Below, one piece after another: positions 7,917-17,659 of a DNA stretch of 64,000 nucleotides. A program made the translations under genes and the position numbers. Source of the stretch: an uncultured Sphingomonadaceae bacterium (GTDB taxonomy: Bacteria; Pseudomonadota; Alphaproteobacteria; Sphingomonadales; Sphingomonadaceae). Below the pieces are notes generated by a model. That model ran no database searches. It had not been told where the DNA came from and was given only the letters and a program-made list of their open reading frames with translations. The stretch covers positions 186,001 to 250,000 of the forward strand of contig CANNFX010000001.1 in the NCBI GenBank assembly GCA_947504025.1. The letters run 5' to 3'. Numbering within the stretch: position 1 is the first letter of the stretch; the number at the start of each line of letters is the position of its first letter.

Positions 7917-9254
7917 TCAATTCACAACAGGCGCGACCCCGTCGCCCTGCGGAAGTTCCTCGGCCACTTCGGCGGCAACCGATTTGCGCGGATAGCGGAC
8001 TACCAGCAGCAAAATTATGGCCACAGTGAAGGCCGCGCATAGAACCAGTAACATCGAACGAATACCGCCGAAGCCGTCTGACCTTCCTAGTAGCCATGCC
8101 CCGATTGTGATGCCGAAGTTACTGGTCGCCATATACAGGGTGAACTGCGTGGCGGCGACCGTCGGATCGCAGAGCCGCATCGAGATCGGCAAGGCAACCA
8201 CCGTCAAAAGCGTGTTGAGCGCCATCCAGCAATAAACGAAACCAACGAACAGCACAGGATCGGACCAGAGATCAACCGACAGCCACACCGCTGCGCTGAA
8301 CAGAAAATATGTGCTGATAATCGTAATGGTCGCGCGCTTGGCGCCGAACTTGTCGCCGAACCAGCCGCCAAATGTCAGCCCGATTATTCCGGCGACTAAA
8401 CTGGCTGTGCCAGCGGTAGAAGTAACTTCCTGCTCGCCCCAGCCAACATCCCCCGTTCCGATCAGCGGCGTCATTCCCGTCAGCACGCCATATTGGAGGC
8501 CGTTGGAAAGCAACACCGGCACCCACAAAAGGCTGATTGGCTTAAATACAGATGTGAATGTCGATTTCAGGATTGGCCACCAGGCTTCGGCTTGGATTGC
8601 GGTGTTGCGCGAATGCGCTGTTCCTGCGCTCCAAGGCAACTTCCTCTCTCCCTCACGCTCGCGCACGAACGCCATGTAGACGGTCGCAAGGCCGATCAGC
8701 AGAGCTGTAAACAGATATGCCGCAGAAGCGCCAAATTGGGCAATGATGGCTCCGCTAAGGGCGGTTGAAACAGCAATACCGATGGCTTGCCCGCCAAACA
8801 TCATGCCGCTCGCACGGGCGCGTTCATCCTCTTCCATGATGTCGACCGCCAATCCGTCGACCGCGACATCTTGGAATGTAGTAGCCGAATTTACAACGAA
8901 GGCAGCCGCAGCAAGAAGTCCGATTTGGGTCACTTCGGGCTGCACAATCGCGCAGCCCAGCAGCATAGCTATCATGACCAGCTGCGCACCGATCAGCCAG
9001 ATCCGCCGCCGTCCCATCGCGAGGAATGTGTAGCGGTCCATAATGAAGCCATTAATCAGCTTCAGTGTCCACGGCAGGGCCGTGAAGCCAAGGACATAGC
9101 CGACATCTGCTGCATCCGCCCCTTTCGCCGCCATCCATGCAGGGATCGCGAACCAGAACAGCCCAATGGGAATGCCCTGGCAGACATATAGGATGAAAAC
9201 GGTGAAAAGGCGTAGTTTGCGATCCTGTGTCAGGATCAAGCGATCGTCAGTCAT
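7917..9254 (-). CDS. AmpG-like MFS transporter
   Basis: 445 residues from the ATG at 9254, preceded by an AAAGGGA ribosome binding site; a TTG 21 bp upstream is less likely. Twelve transmembrane helices are predicted. The N-terminal YVCQGIPIGLFWFAIPAWMAAKGA, abbreviated by its core QGIPIG...PAW, then LPWTLKLINGFIMDRY and GRRRIW, match the AmpG/PAT branch of the major facilitator superfamily. AmpG imports anhydromuropeptides for wall recycling, but no recycling gene is nearby, so the substrate remains open. The gene is divergent from the DUF305-LVIVD gene. Confidence 0.82.
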   Translation of the reverse strand: MTDDRLILTQDRKLRLFTVFILYVCQGIPIGLFWFAIPAWMAAKGADAADVGYVLGFTALPWTLKLINGFIMDRYTFLAMGRRRIWLIGAQLVMIAMLLGCAIVQPEVTQIGLLAAAAFVVNSATTFQDVAVDGLAVDIMEEDERARASGMMFGGQAIGIAVSTALSGAIIAQFGASAAYLFTALLIGLATVYMAFVREREGERKLPWSAGTAHSRNTAIQAEAWWPILKSTFTSVFKPISLLWVPVLLSNGLQYGVLTGMTPLIGTGDVGWGEQEVTSTAGTASLVAGIIGLTFGGWFGDKFGAKRATITIISTYFLFSAAVWLSVDLWSDPVLFVGFVYCWMALNTLLTVVALPISMRLCDPTVAATQFTLYMATSNFGITIGAWLLGRSDGFGGIRSMLLVLCAAFTVAIILLLVVRYPRKSVAAEVAEELPQGDGVAPVVN

Positions 9255-9446
9255 ATATGTCCCTTTGATCGGCAAAAATATGCCAGAACCGCGCCCCGGG
9301 TAGGGAGCTATACAGCCAGTTGCTGCAGGGCAAATCTAGCCATGGGATAACTTCGTAACGCACCAGCTGTTGTTTGCACCACTAGCGATCCGCCCTTGAC
9401 GCGGCGAAGCGTAAAGCGTTCCTGTAGGTCGAAGCAATTTGGGGAA

Positions 9447-11885
9447 ATGCTCGTGAACAACATCCGTTTGGCAATCGCACTTCGTAAACTCGCCGGAACC
9501 ACAGCCATGGGGGCCTTGGCGGTGAGCTGCAGCGCCTTCGCTCAGGATGTACCGATCGTCCAACCGGGCGCTCCGGGCCAACAGGCGAAAGAACTTACTG
9601 CCCAGCAAGCGGTTCAAATCGCAGACACGCGCTTCACGCAAGACGACGTCCAGTTCATGCGAGACATGGTCCATCATCACTATCAGGCAGTGCAGATGGC
9701 CGCGCTGGTAAAGGACCGCACGAATAACCACGCTGTCCTGTCGCTCGCGGGCCGTATCGACGCCTCGCAGGCAGATGAAATTGCCTTCATGCAAAGCTGG
9801 CTTGTAGAACGCGGCCAACACAAGCCCGACCCCGCAATGCATTCCGCAATGGATATGTCGGGCAAGATGGCCGGCATGGCGTCCCCTGCGCAAATGACAG
9901 CCCTTGCCAATAGTAAAGGAACCGAGTTCGACCGCCAGTTCCTCTCCCTGATGATCCCACATCATGCAGGCGCAGTCGCGATGGTGGAAGCGCTCGTGGG
10001 GAAGCCTGGTTCACTCTATGATCCAGTGCTGTTCGATTTCACCAATGAAATCATGACCGAGCAACAGTCAGAAATCGAACGCATGACGGCCATGCTGGGT
10101 GCGCTATCCGCTGATCCCCGCTCTTCACTTGCCGCCGGTTTCCGCGATGCCGGTGAAGCAGCCAGCAATATGGTGCTGCTTGCCAGCCTGCCAAAACCTG
10201 ACGGCTTCTTTGATCCTGCCAATCCGACGGGCATTGCGCCAAAGGTCGTGAACAAAGGCGATGAGGGCAAAGCGCCCGAGCGCGGCAATGATGCCCAGTC
10301 CAACGACGATACGCCGTTCAGCGACCGCTCGCCGCTGCTAAACTTCATGCAGAGCGATATGGCCTTCTCCGGCGATGTGCTCGTTACAGGCAGTTTCCAC
10401 GGCTTCAACATTTACAAGCTGACCGATGCCGCCGCACCGACGCTAGTCAGTTCGATTGTATGCCCTGGCGGCCAGGGTGATGTTTCGATTGTTGGCGACA
10501 TTCTGATCATGTCGGTCGAACAGACGCGAGGACGCACCGATTGCGGCGGCCAAGGGATAGACGGCGATGTCAGCCCCGACCGCTTCCGGGGTCTGCGCAT
10601 CTTTGACATTTCCGACCTCACCAGCCCGCGGCAAGTAGGCCAGGTCCAGACGTGCCGTGGCTCGCACACACACTCGGTCGTCTCGTCGGACGAGACCTCC
10701 ATTGTGGTTTATAATTCCGGAACTGCAGGCGTTCGGTCCGAAAAAGAACTCGCGGGCTGCATCGGCAATGTTCCGGGCGATGACCGCACTGCCCTATTTC
10801 GCATCGATGTGATTGAAATCCCGCTTGCTGATCCGTCGAAGTCGCGGATCATCGACAGCCCTGCTGTCTTTGCTGACCCTGAAACGGGCCGACTTGGAGG
10901 CTTGTGGCTCGAAGGTGATCACGGTGAAGGAACGCAGGAAACAAGCACGACTGACCAGTGCCACGACATCACGGTTTTCCCGACCAGGAACCTCGCGGCT
11001 GGTGCATGTTCGGGCAACGGCATCATCTTTGATATTTCCGATCCCCGCGCACCCAAGCGCATAGACGAAGTCGTAGATAAGGGTTTCGCTTATTGGCATT
11101 CTGCGACCTTCAACAATGATGGCACGAAGGTAATTTTCACTGACGAATGGGGCGGCGGTACGCGGCCGCGCTGCCGGGTCTATGATCCGCGCAATTGGGG
11201 CGCCGATGCCGTGTATAACATCGAAGGCGGCGAGCTGACGTATGGCGGCACATTCAAGCTGCCAGCACCGCAAGGCGAGAAGGAAAACTGCGTCGCGCAT
11301 AATGGCTCCATCGTTCCCGTCCCTGGCCGCGATATCTTCGTGCAGGCCTGGTATCAGGGCGGCGTGTCTGTGATTGATTTTACCGACAGTGCGAACCCGA
11401 AAGAGATCGCCTACTTCGACCGGGGTCCCGTAAGCGACAAGGCTGCCATCGTTGGAGGTTATTGGTCGACTTATTGGTATGGCGGTAAAATCTACGGCAC
11501 CGAGATTGCGCGCGGATTGGATGTTTTGGAGCTTTCACCCAGCGAGCATCTGACCGCAAATGAAATCGCTGCGGCCAAGTTGGCCGATCAGGGCGATACC
11601 TTCAATCCACAACAGCAATTTCCAGTTAGCTGGCCGGATTCGCCCGTGGTGGCAATGGCATACGTTGATCAGTTAGCGCGCAGCGGTGACTTCAATCCAG
11701 CCGATGCAGCGACATTGATGGGGTTGCTCAAAGAAGCGCAGACAAACCTCGCGGCCGGCAGCAAGAAGGCTCAATTGGCCGCTGATCTGCGAATGCATGT
11801 CGGCCATCTCACTGGCGCGGCAGCCGGCAGCCGAAAGGCGAAGCTAGCAAGGGCAATGGAAGCGATTGCTGCCAAGCTTGGATAA
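9447..11885 (+). CDS. Secreted DUF305 and LVIVD-repeat fusion protein
   Basis: 812 residues from the ATG at 9447; the upstream frame is rejected because the signal peptide (residues ~1-32, ending AFAQ) follows this Met. Residues ~60-230 are DUF305, a four-helix ferritin-like fold with paired His motifs MVHHHYQ (74-80) and MIPHHAGAVAM (169-179). Residues ~290-740 hold LVIVD beta-propeller repeats, e.g. LRIFDISDLTSPRQVGQV, IIFDISDPRAPKRIDEVV and VSVIDFTDSANPKEIAYF. The C-terminus is a helical Ala/Lys-rich segment. DUF305 proteins are linked to metal, often copper, handling. Joining both modules in one periplasmic protein suggests a metal-dependent sensor or enzyme (inference). Confidence 0.85.
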   Translation: MLVNNIRLAIALRKLAGTTAMGALAVSCSAFAQDVPIVQPGAPGQQAKELTAQQAVQIADTRFTQDDVQFMRDMVHHHYQAVQMAALVKDRTNNHAVLSLAGRIDASQADEIAFMQSWLVERGQHKPDPAMHSAMDMSGKMAGMASPAQMTALANSKGTEFDRQFLSLMIPHHAGAVAMVEALVGKPGSLYDPVLFDFTNEIMTEQQSEIERMTAMLGALSADPRSSLAAGFRDAGEAASNMVLLASLPKPDGFFDPANPTGIAPKVVNKGDEGKAPERGNDAQSNDDTPFSDRSPLLNFMQSDMAFSGDVLVTGSFHGFNIYKLTDAAAPTLVSSIVCPGGQGDVSIVGDILIMSVEQTRGRTDCGGQGIDGDVSPDRFRGLRIFDISDLTSPRQVGQVQTCRGSHTHSVVSSDETSIVVYNSGTAGVRSEKELAGCIGNVPGDDRTALFRIDVIEIPLADPSKSRIIDSPAVFADPETGRLGGLWLEGDHGEGTQETSTTDQCHDITVFPTRNLAAGACSGNGIIFDISDPRAPKRIDEVVDKGFAYWHSATFNNDGTKVIFTDEWGGGTRPRCRVYDPRNWGADAVYNIEGGELTYGGTFKLPAPQGEKENCVAHNGSIVPVPGRDIFVQAWYQGGVSVIDFTDSANPKEIAYFDRGPVSDKAAIVGGYWSTYWYGGKIYGTEIARGLDVLELSPSEHLTANEIAAAKLADQGDTFNPQQQFPVSWPDSPVVAMAYVDQLARSGDFNPADAATLMGLLKEAQTNLAAGSKKAQLAADLRMHVGHLTGAAAGSRKAKLARAMEAIAAKLG

Positions 11886-12017
11886 AGCGGCCAGTAGCAG
11901 CAACAAGCACAGCTTTAGGCGGGTAAGCGCAGAAGTTGCCTCGCCTTCGCTTGCGTCATTGTAACCTGCTGCCCACCTCTAGCGAACACTAGCTCGAAAC
12001 ACTTAAAGGAACTCCGC

Positions 12018-12872
12018 ATGGCCGACCCAACCTATACCCCGCCCACAGTTTGGACGAATGACACCGAGAATGGCGGCAAGTTCGCGAGCATCAACCGGCC
12101 AACTGCAGGCGCTCGTGAGGAAAAAGCTCTTCCGGTTGGCGAGCACAAGTTCCAACTCTATTCGCTCGCCACGCCCAATGGCGTGAAGGCCAACATCATT
12201 TTCGAAGAACTGCTCGAAGCGGGTCATTCCGACGCGGAATATGACGCATGGCTGATCAATATCGGCGAAGGCGTGCAATTCACCTCCGGCTTTGTCGATA
12301 TCAATCCGAACTCCAAGATCCCGGCGATGGTCGACAACACTGGCGCCGCGCCCATCCGCGTATTCGAAAGCGGTGCGATCCTGATGCATATGGCGGAGAA
12401 GTTCGGGAAATTCCTGCCGACAGACGCAGCGACGCGCGCAGAGGTGCTAAGCTGGCTGTTCTGGCAAGTTGGTAGCGCACCCTTCATCGGCGGCGGTTTT
12501 GGACACTTCTACGCCTACGCGCCCGAAAAATTCGAATATCCTATCAACCGTTATGCCATGGAGACAAAACGCCTGTTCGACGTCGCGAACAACCGCTTGA
12601 AGGACACACGTTTCCTGGGCGGTGATGATTACTCCGTTGCTGACATGGCCACATTCCCATGGCTCGCGCCGTTCGTCACAGGTGATATCTACGGCGAAGC
12701 GAAAACGTTCCTCTCGATCGACGAGTACGAATCGGTTGCTCGCTGGGTCAAGGAAATCGCTGATCGGCCAGCTATAAAACGTGCCAAAATGGTCAACCGG
12801 GTATGGGGTGATGAGGATGCGCAATTGCCAGAACGCCACGGCGCAGGAGACTTTGCCAGTAAGGCAGTCTGA
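12018..12872 (+). CDS. yghU: Glutathione S-transferase, YghU-type disulfide-bond reductase
   Basis: 284 residues. A long N-terminal arm (residues 1-45) precedes the thioredoxin-fold domain, where FQLYSLATPNGVKANIIFEEL contains the Thr/Asn active-site region typical of YghU/Nu-class enzymes that bind two glutathione molecules. NPNSKIPAMVD and FESGAILMHMAEKF bind glutathione, and the helical C-domain has DYSVADMATFPW. It likely reduces mixed disulfides or organic peroxides in the cytosol. A terminator follows at 12887. Confidence 0.92.
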   Translation: MADPTYTPPTVWTNDTENGGKFASINRPTAGAREEKALPVGEHKFQLYSLATPNGVKANIIFEELLEAGHSDAEYDAWLINIGEGVQFTSGFVDINPNSKIPAMVDNTGAAPIRVFESGAILMHMAEKFGKFLPTDAATRAEVLSWLFWQVGSAPFIGGGFGHFYAYAPEKFEYPINRYAMETKRLFDVANNRLKDTRFLGGDDYSVADMATFPWLAPFVTGDIYGEAKTFLSIDEYESVARWVKEIADRPAIKRAKMVNRVWGDEDAQLPERHGAGDFASKAV

Positions 12873-12886
12873 AAATTAAGTGGTCA

Positions 12887-12908
12887 GGGGGCGCAGTTGC
12901 CCCCTTTT
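12887..12908 (+). terminator. Terminator after yghU
   Basis: GGGGGC and GCCCCC form a stem with a 6-nt loop, directly followed by TTTT; it ends the GST transcript ahead of tRNA-Gln. Confidence 0.75.
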
Positions 12909-12953
12909 CGGGCTTTTCTTTAACACCAAGCGCGCTATAGAGGCGCCCGCTGC

Positions 12954-13028
12954 TGGGGCGTGGCCAAGTGGTAAGGCACCGCTTTTTGGTAGCGGCATTC
13001 GCAGGTTCGATCCCTGCCGCCCCAGCCA
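12954..13028 (+). tRNA. tRNA-Gln (UUG)
   Basis: Acceptor strands TGGGGCG and CGCCCCA pair fully. The anticodon loop TTTTGGT gives anticodon TTG, reading CAA. The T-arm GCAGG-TTCGATC-CCTGC is canonical, and the discriminator G is followed by an encoded CCA at 13026-13028. Confidence 0.97.
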
Positions 13029-13044
13029 GCACTTCTTCTAATGA

Positions 13045-13722
13045 TCAAATGCCCTCAGGCACCACCACCGGTTGCGGATTATTCGGAACCAGAATCATCG
13101 TGCGGCCCTCGACGCGCCAGCTGGCTAGCCTTGTGAGAAGGTTCATTCCGATCACATTCGTGTCACCCAAATTGGGTGCGATCACTGCGTCCAGCCCCCG
13201 TGCAGCAACATTCCCGAAGCGCAATTCATCAATAGTCGAAAGCTGAGCGGCCACTGCGCCGTTGGCGGTATTAAGCCGAATGGGAATACCGCCCTTGCGC
13301 GGCACCAGCCCCGCCCGGTCAGCCGAACCCTGCGACAGAGCGGTCAGCGTTGCCCCTGTATCAACAAGGAAATCCACCGGCTCGCCGTTCACTTCAGCGC
13401 GAAGCCAAAAGTGCCCGTCCTGCGCGAGCGGAATACGCGTCTCGCCGCCAGTCACTTCCTGACGGGGCAGCATATTTTCCGGAACGAACGAATCCAGCCG
13501 CGAATCGAAACGGGCCAGTTGCAGCACTATTGTCAGCGCAATCCCGATCAGAGCCACGGTACTTGCAAAGCGAACTATACCCCCAAGCGGCACATGGCGG
13601 CGCACCATCACGGCACCCAGCCAGCCAGCAAACAAGGCCGCCACCGCACCCAGAAGCAGGCCCGATTGCGGAATTGCTGCGATAAATTCAGCAGCAGAAT
13701 CCCAAGTTTGTTTCACACTCAT
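13045..13722 (-). CDS. Membrane-anchored retropepsin-like aspartic protease
   Basis: 225 residues from the ATG at 13722; an ATG at 13758 would add 12 residues and neither has a clear SD. Residues ~10-80 hold two or three transmembrane helices. Residues ~95-225 form a single-lobe retropepsin-like domain with the catalytic FLVDTGATLTALS motif and a second hydrophobic-glycine element VIGMNLLTRL. This family (clan AA, TIGR02281-like) is common in alphaproteobacteria. Its active site probably faces the periplasm and works as a homodimer (family knowledge). It ends near tRNA-Gln on the other strand. Confidence 0.87.
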   Translation of the reverse strand: MSVKQTWDSAAEFIAAIPQSGLLLGAVAALFAGWLGAVMVRRHVPLGGIVRFASTVALIGIALTIVLQLARFDSRLDSFVPENMLPRQEVTGGETRIPLAQDGHFWLRAEVNGEPVDFLVDTGATLTALSQGSADRAGLVPRKGGIPIRLNTANGAVAAQLSTIDELRFGNVAARGLDAVIAPNLGDTNVIGMNLLTRLASWRVEGRTMILVPNNPQPVVVPEGI

Positions 13723-13835
13723 TTTGGGAACATAGTGCTGCCACCCGGTCTTTTCCATGAACCGCGGGCATAATTGGGCTTCACACAGTCGCCAATGCTA
13801 GGCCGGCGGCACTCGAAAGCGGGAATATAGAACGC

Positions 13836-14822
13836 TCATGGGGCGCTGCGCGGAATTGCTGCCTCAGCCAAAATCAACGAAAAATGGCCTTCTCTGTCTG
13901 TCCAACGTTCGCACGGGGTCCAGCCTCCAGCTAACAACATCATATAACTGCTGCGTTGGTCGAATTTATGGCTGTTTTCCGTGTGAACTGTCTCACCTTT
14001 GGCCATCTCGAAATCATGTCCAGCAACGCTGAAGGACAAATCCTCTTGCGCTTCAAGATGCATTTCGACCCGGGCAAATCGATCATCCCAACGCGCAACA
14101 TGGCGCAAATTCTCAATCGGAATTGTACCGTCCAGCTCGCGGTTTATCCGGCGGGCGAGATTGAGATTGAATTCAGCGGTAACACCTGCCGCATCATCAT
14201 AAGCAGCCTCGAGGAGATCAACATCTTTGATCAAATCCATACCAATCAGCAGCATGGCTTCATCACCAAGCGTGCCACGCATTTCTCGCAGCAGGTCCAC
14301 TGCGGTGCGTGGAATCATGTTGCCGATTGTGGAACCGGGAAAGAAGCCCAGCTTGGATAACGCAGCAACTTCATCAGGCAGCGCAACATGCTTGGTAAAG
14401 TCAGCTTCGACGGGGTGAACCGGCAAGCCCGGAAATTTCACCGCCAGATCGGCAGCTGCAGCACGCAGAAAATCGCCCGAGATATCAAGTGGTACATAGG
14501 CGTCCGGTTCGATCGCATGGAGCAGTAGCGGTGTTTTGACCGAACTGCCCGATCCAAACTCAACCACTGCACGGCCCGGCCCAATGGCTTCAGCGAATTG
14601 GGCCCCGCGATCGCTCAAAATTTCGGTTTCGGAGCGGGTGGGATAATATTCTGGAAGGCTGGTAATATCTTCGAACAATTGCGATCCCGCATCGTCATAT
14701 AACCAACGCGCAGGGACAGCTTTCTGCACTTCGGACAGACCGGCAAGCACATCAGCGCGGAAGGCAAGGTCCACCCCGTCCTCGTCGCGCTCGACGAGTT
14801 TTAATCCTTCATTGGCGGCCAT
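13836..14822 (-). CDS. egtD: L-histidine N-alpha-methyltransferase (ergothioneine biosynthesis)
   Basis: 328 residues starting at the ATG at 14822, which overlaps the egtB stop as TGATG. EgtD trimethylates histidine to hercynine using SAM. Motifs: ARWLYDDAGSQLFEDITSLPEYYPTR-type N-terminus (core YDDAGSQLFE and LPEYYPTR), SAM loop VVEFGSGSSVKT, and FFPGSTIGNM. The C-terminal beta domain contains VHTENSHKF, which helps bind histidine. Translational coupling to egtB supports shared use in ergothioneine synthesis. Confidence 0.94.
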   Translation of the reverse strand: MAANEGLKLVERDEDGVDLAFRADVLAGLSEVQKAVPARWLYDDAGSQLFEDITSLPEYYPTRSETEILSDRGAQFAEAIGPGRAVVEFGSGSSVKTPLLLHAIEPDAYVPLDISGDFLRAAAADLAVKFPGLPVHPVEADFTKHVALPDEVAALSKLGFFPGSTIGNMIPRTAVDLLREMRGTLGDEAMLLIGMDLIKDVDLLEAAYDDAAGVTAEFNLNLARRINRELDGTIPIENLRHVARWDDRFARVEMHLEAQEDLSFSVAGHDFEMAKGETVHTENSHKFDQRSSYMMLLAGGWTPCERWTDREGHFSLILAEAAIPRSAP

Positions 14823-16102
14823 CAGATATCCTTTGCGAGGCGTAGTCCGGTGAACTGCCAACGCTGGTGTGGGTAAAAGAAATTGCGGTAACTCGCCCGC
14901 GAATGTCCACGCGCAGTGGCGCAACTTGCGCCGCGTAAAACGAACTGCCCGGACATGAACTTTCCATTATATTCACCCACCGCGCCGTCTGCAGTTTTGA
15001 ACCGCGGATAAGGGAGATAGGCGGAACGTGTGAACTGCCAGCAATCACCAAACAGAGTGCTGCCACCAACTGGCATGATCGGACCGCTTTCGCCGCCGAA
15101 TTGGTTGCCGTCTGCAGCCCCGTGGCTTTGGGCGATTGCTTCCCATTCGAACTCGGTTGGCAGGCGTGCACCAACCCATGTGGCGAATGCATCAGCCTCG
15201 TAATATGAGATATGTGTGACCGGTGTGTTGGGATCGCGTATCTGCCAACCACTATGGGTGAACTCACGGCCCTGATCATCCCAATACAGCGGCGCCGTAA
15301 TGGCTTCAGACGTAACCCAGGCCCAACCATCAGACAGCCACAACGCCGGATTGGTGTACCCGCCATCAGCAATAAATTCTGCCCATGCGCCATTTGTCAC
15401 CAGCCCAGAGGCGAGTGCAAAAGGCTCAAGCAGAACGCGGTGCTGCGGCCCCTCATTGTCGAACGCAAAACCGCAACCATCATGGCCGATCATCGCAATG
15501 CCGCCGGGATGGCTATGCCATATGTCATCGGCAGCCTGGATGCCTGGCGTCATACCAGTTTCCCAAATTGCAGGGCCAAGTGGATTTTGGAACAGTGCAT
15601 GTTTGATATCGGTAAGCAACAATTCCTGATGCTGCTGTTCATGAGCGATACCAAGTTCGATCAGATCGGTATGCGCTGGATCATCCAGCAAGGGCTCCAT
15701 TGCTGCATCGACATATGCGCGCCATTCGCAGATTTCATCCAAAGTCGGGCGCGACAAAAGACCGCGTGAAAAACGGCTTATCCGCGCGCCTTCTGCCTCG
15801 TAATAGGAGTTAAAGAGGAACGGCCATGCATCATTGAACAAGCGATATCCCGGCGCATGGTCACGCAGCAGGAAGGTTTCCCAGAACCATGTCGTATGCG
15901 CCAAATGCCATTTGGCAGGGCTGGCATCTTCCATTGATTGCAGCGTGGCATCAGCATCGCTTAGCGAGGCAACCAAAGCCTCCGTCGTGCGGCGCAAATG
16001 GGCATAGCGCCGCGACAGATCTTCCGCTGACGCACCATCATCCGTGGGCCGTGTTTCGGGCAAGCCAGTCTCTCCACGCAAAGCCGCAATGGATAGGACC
16101 AT
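14822..16102 (-). CDS. egtB: Ergothioneine sulfoxide synthase EgtB
   Basis: 426 residues from the ATG at 16102; a TTG 18 bp upstream is possible. EgtB is a non-haem iron enzyme joining hercynine with a thiol donor and O2. The N-terminal DinB-like helical domain carries the iron ligands: WHLAHTTWFWE (His near residue 65) and HEQQHQELL (His-x3-His near residue 155). The C-terminal formylglycine-generating-type domain ends with GGSTLFGDCWQFT and RASYRNFFYP. No egtA, egtC or egtE lies nearby, so the thiol donor (cysteine or gamma-Glu-Cys) and the C-S lyase are unresolved. Confidence 0.93.
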   Translation of the reverse strand: MVLSIAALRGETGLPETRPTDDGASAEDLSRRYAHLRRTTEALVASLSDADATLQSMEDASPAKWHLAHTTWFWETFLLRDHAPGYRLFNDAWPFLFNSYYEAEGARISRFSRGLLSRPTLDEICEWRAYVDAAMEPLLDDPAHTDLIELGIAHEQQHQELLLTDIKHALFQNPLGPAIWETGMTPGIQAADDIWHSHPGGIAMIGHDGCGFAFDNEGPQHRVLLEPFALASGLVTNGAWAEFIADGGYTNPALWLSDGWAWVTSEAITAPLYWDDQGREFTHSGWQIRDPNTPVTHISYYEADAFATWVGARLPTEFEWEAIAQSHGAADGNQFGGESGPIMPVGGSTLFGDCWQFTRSAYLPYPRFKTADGAVGEYNGKFMSGQFVLRGASCATARGHSRASYRNFFYPHQRWQFTGLRLAKDI

Positions 16103-16171
16103 GGCGGAATTGAGTGGCAATTGAAAGGCTTGGGAAGCGACAGCCAGTCGCCTCCCGGGAACCGTTTGAAG

Positions 16172-17560
16172 TCAGGCCGCTTGGCGCGCCCGTTCGGTTG
16201 CTTCGTCGTTGAGCAATTCAGCGATTTTAAACGCCAATTCAAGCGACTGCGCGGCGTTGAGGCGCGGGTCACAATGGGTGTGATATCGGTCTGAAAGTCC
16301 CGCATCCGTGATCGCGACACCGCCGCCAGTGCATTCGGTCACGTCCTGGCCCGTCATTTCAATATGAACGCCGCCGGCATGCGTGCCCTCGGCGCGGTGC
16401 ACGGCAAAGAAGCCCTGCACTTCGGTCATAATCCGGTCGAACGGACGCGTTTTGTAGCCACTGTCAGCCTTGATCACATTGCCGTGCATCGGATCACACG
16501 ACCACACAACGGGATGGCCTTCAGCCTTCACCGCACGAACAAGTTTCGGCAGTCCAGCCTCGACCTTGTCATGACCAAAACGGCTGATCAGTGTGATGCG
16601 TCCAGCCTCGCGGCCCGGGTTCAGCGTATCGAGCAGCTTTAGCAATACGTCCGGCTCCATCGAAGGGCCGCACTTCATGCCGAGCGGATTGCCGATTCCG
16701 CGCGCGAATTCCACATGCGCGCTGCCTTCAAAGCGGGTGCGGTCGCCGATCCACAGCATATGCGCACTGGTGTCAAACCAGTCACCCGTCAGGCTGTCCT
16801 GGCGAGTCATTGCTTGCTCGTAAGGGAGCAGCAGCGCCTCGTGACTGGTGTGAAAACTGGTGCCCTGCAATTGCGGGACAGTAGCCGGATCAACCCCGCA
16901 CGCTTCCATAAAGTCGAGCGCTTCACCGATCCGCACGGAAATTTCGTCGAATTTTTCGGCCCATGGGCTGCGTCCCATAAAATCAAGCGTCCATTGATGG
17001 ACTTGGCGCAAATTTGCATAACCGCCTCCAGCAAAAGCGCGGAGCAGGTTCAGCGTTGCTGCGGCCTGCGAATATGCGCGGACCATGCGTTCTGGATCAT
17101 TACGGCGTGTCTCGGCGTCGAACTCGATCCCATTGACGTTGTCGCCGAAGTAGCTCGGCAGTGTCACACCGTCTTTGGTTTCAGTGTCGGAACTGCGCGG
17201 CTTGGCGAATTGCCCGGCGATCCGGCCAACCTTTACCACTGGCAATTTGCCAGCAAATGTCAGCACGACCGCCATCTGCAACAGCACGCGAAACGTGTCC
17301 CGGATGTTGTTCGGGTGGAATTCCGCAAAACTCTCGGCGCAATCGCCGCCTTGGAGCAAGAACGCTTCCCCATTGGCGACTTCGGCCAGGCTGGCCTTCA
17401 ACGCACGCGCTTCTCCGGCGAAAACCAGTGGCGGATAATCTGCAAGCTTTTGTTCCGCAGCAGCAAGCGCGCCGGCATCGAGATAGGTCGGCAAGTGCCG
17501 TGCCTCGTGCGATTTCCAGCTATCCGGGGTCCAGTTGGTGTTCACTTCAATACCTATCAT
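16172..17560 (-). CDS. Class II 3-deoxy-7-phosphoheptulonate synthase (DAHP synthase)
   Basis: 462 residues, plant/actinobacterial type II length. It condenses phosphoenolpyruvate with erythrose 4-phosphate, the first shikimate step. Visible: [17 protein letters not shown]-terminus, QGGDCAESF metal/PEP region near residue 71, [22 protein letters not shown]-like segment (LWIGDRTR), [15 protein letters not shown] and the C-terminal [10 protein letters not shown] metal ligand motif. Known type II enzymes are allosterically inhibited by aromatic amino acids. The stop lies 69 bp before egtB on the same strand. Confidence 0.95.
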   Translation of the reverse strand: MIGIEVNTNWTPDSWKSHEARHLPTYLDAGALAAAEQKLADYPPLVFAGEARALKASLAEVANGEAFLLQGGDCAESFAEFHPNNIRDTFRVLLQMAVVLTFAGKLPVVKVGRIAGQFAKPRSSDTETKDGVTLPSYFGDNVNGIEFDAETRRNDPERMVRAYSQAAATLNLLRAFAGGGYANLRQVHQWTLDFMGRSPWAEKFDEISVRIGEALDFMEACGVDPATVPQLQGTSFHTSHEALLLPYEQAMTRQDSLTGDWFDTSAHMLWIGDRTRFEGSAHVEFARGIGNPLGMKCGPSMEPDVLLKLLDTLNPGREAGRITLISRFGHDKVEAGLPKLVRAVKAEGHPVVWSCDPMHGNVIKADSGYKTRPFDRIMTEVQGFFAVHRAEGTHAGGVHIEMTGQDVTECTGGGVAITDAGLSDRYHTHCDPRLNAAQSLELAFKIAELLNDEATERARQAA

Positions 17561-17659
17561 TCAAAACGGAAGGCGCGCGTCTACGCGCCGACGCACTCAA
17601 ATGCAAAGCGTAGCCGCCTGCAAGCGCAATTTTGTTTCGGCACGAAGAAGCGCGGCTAT

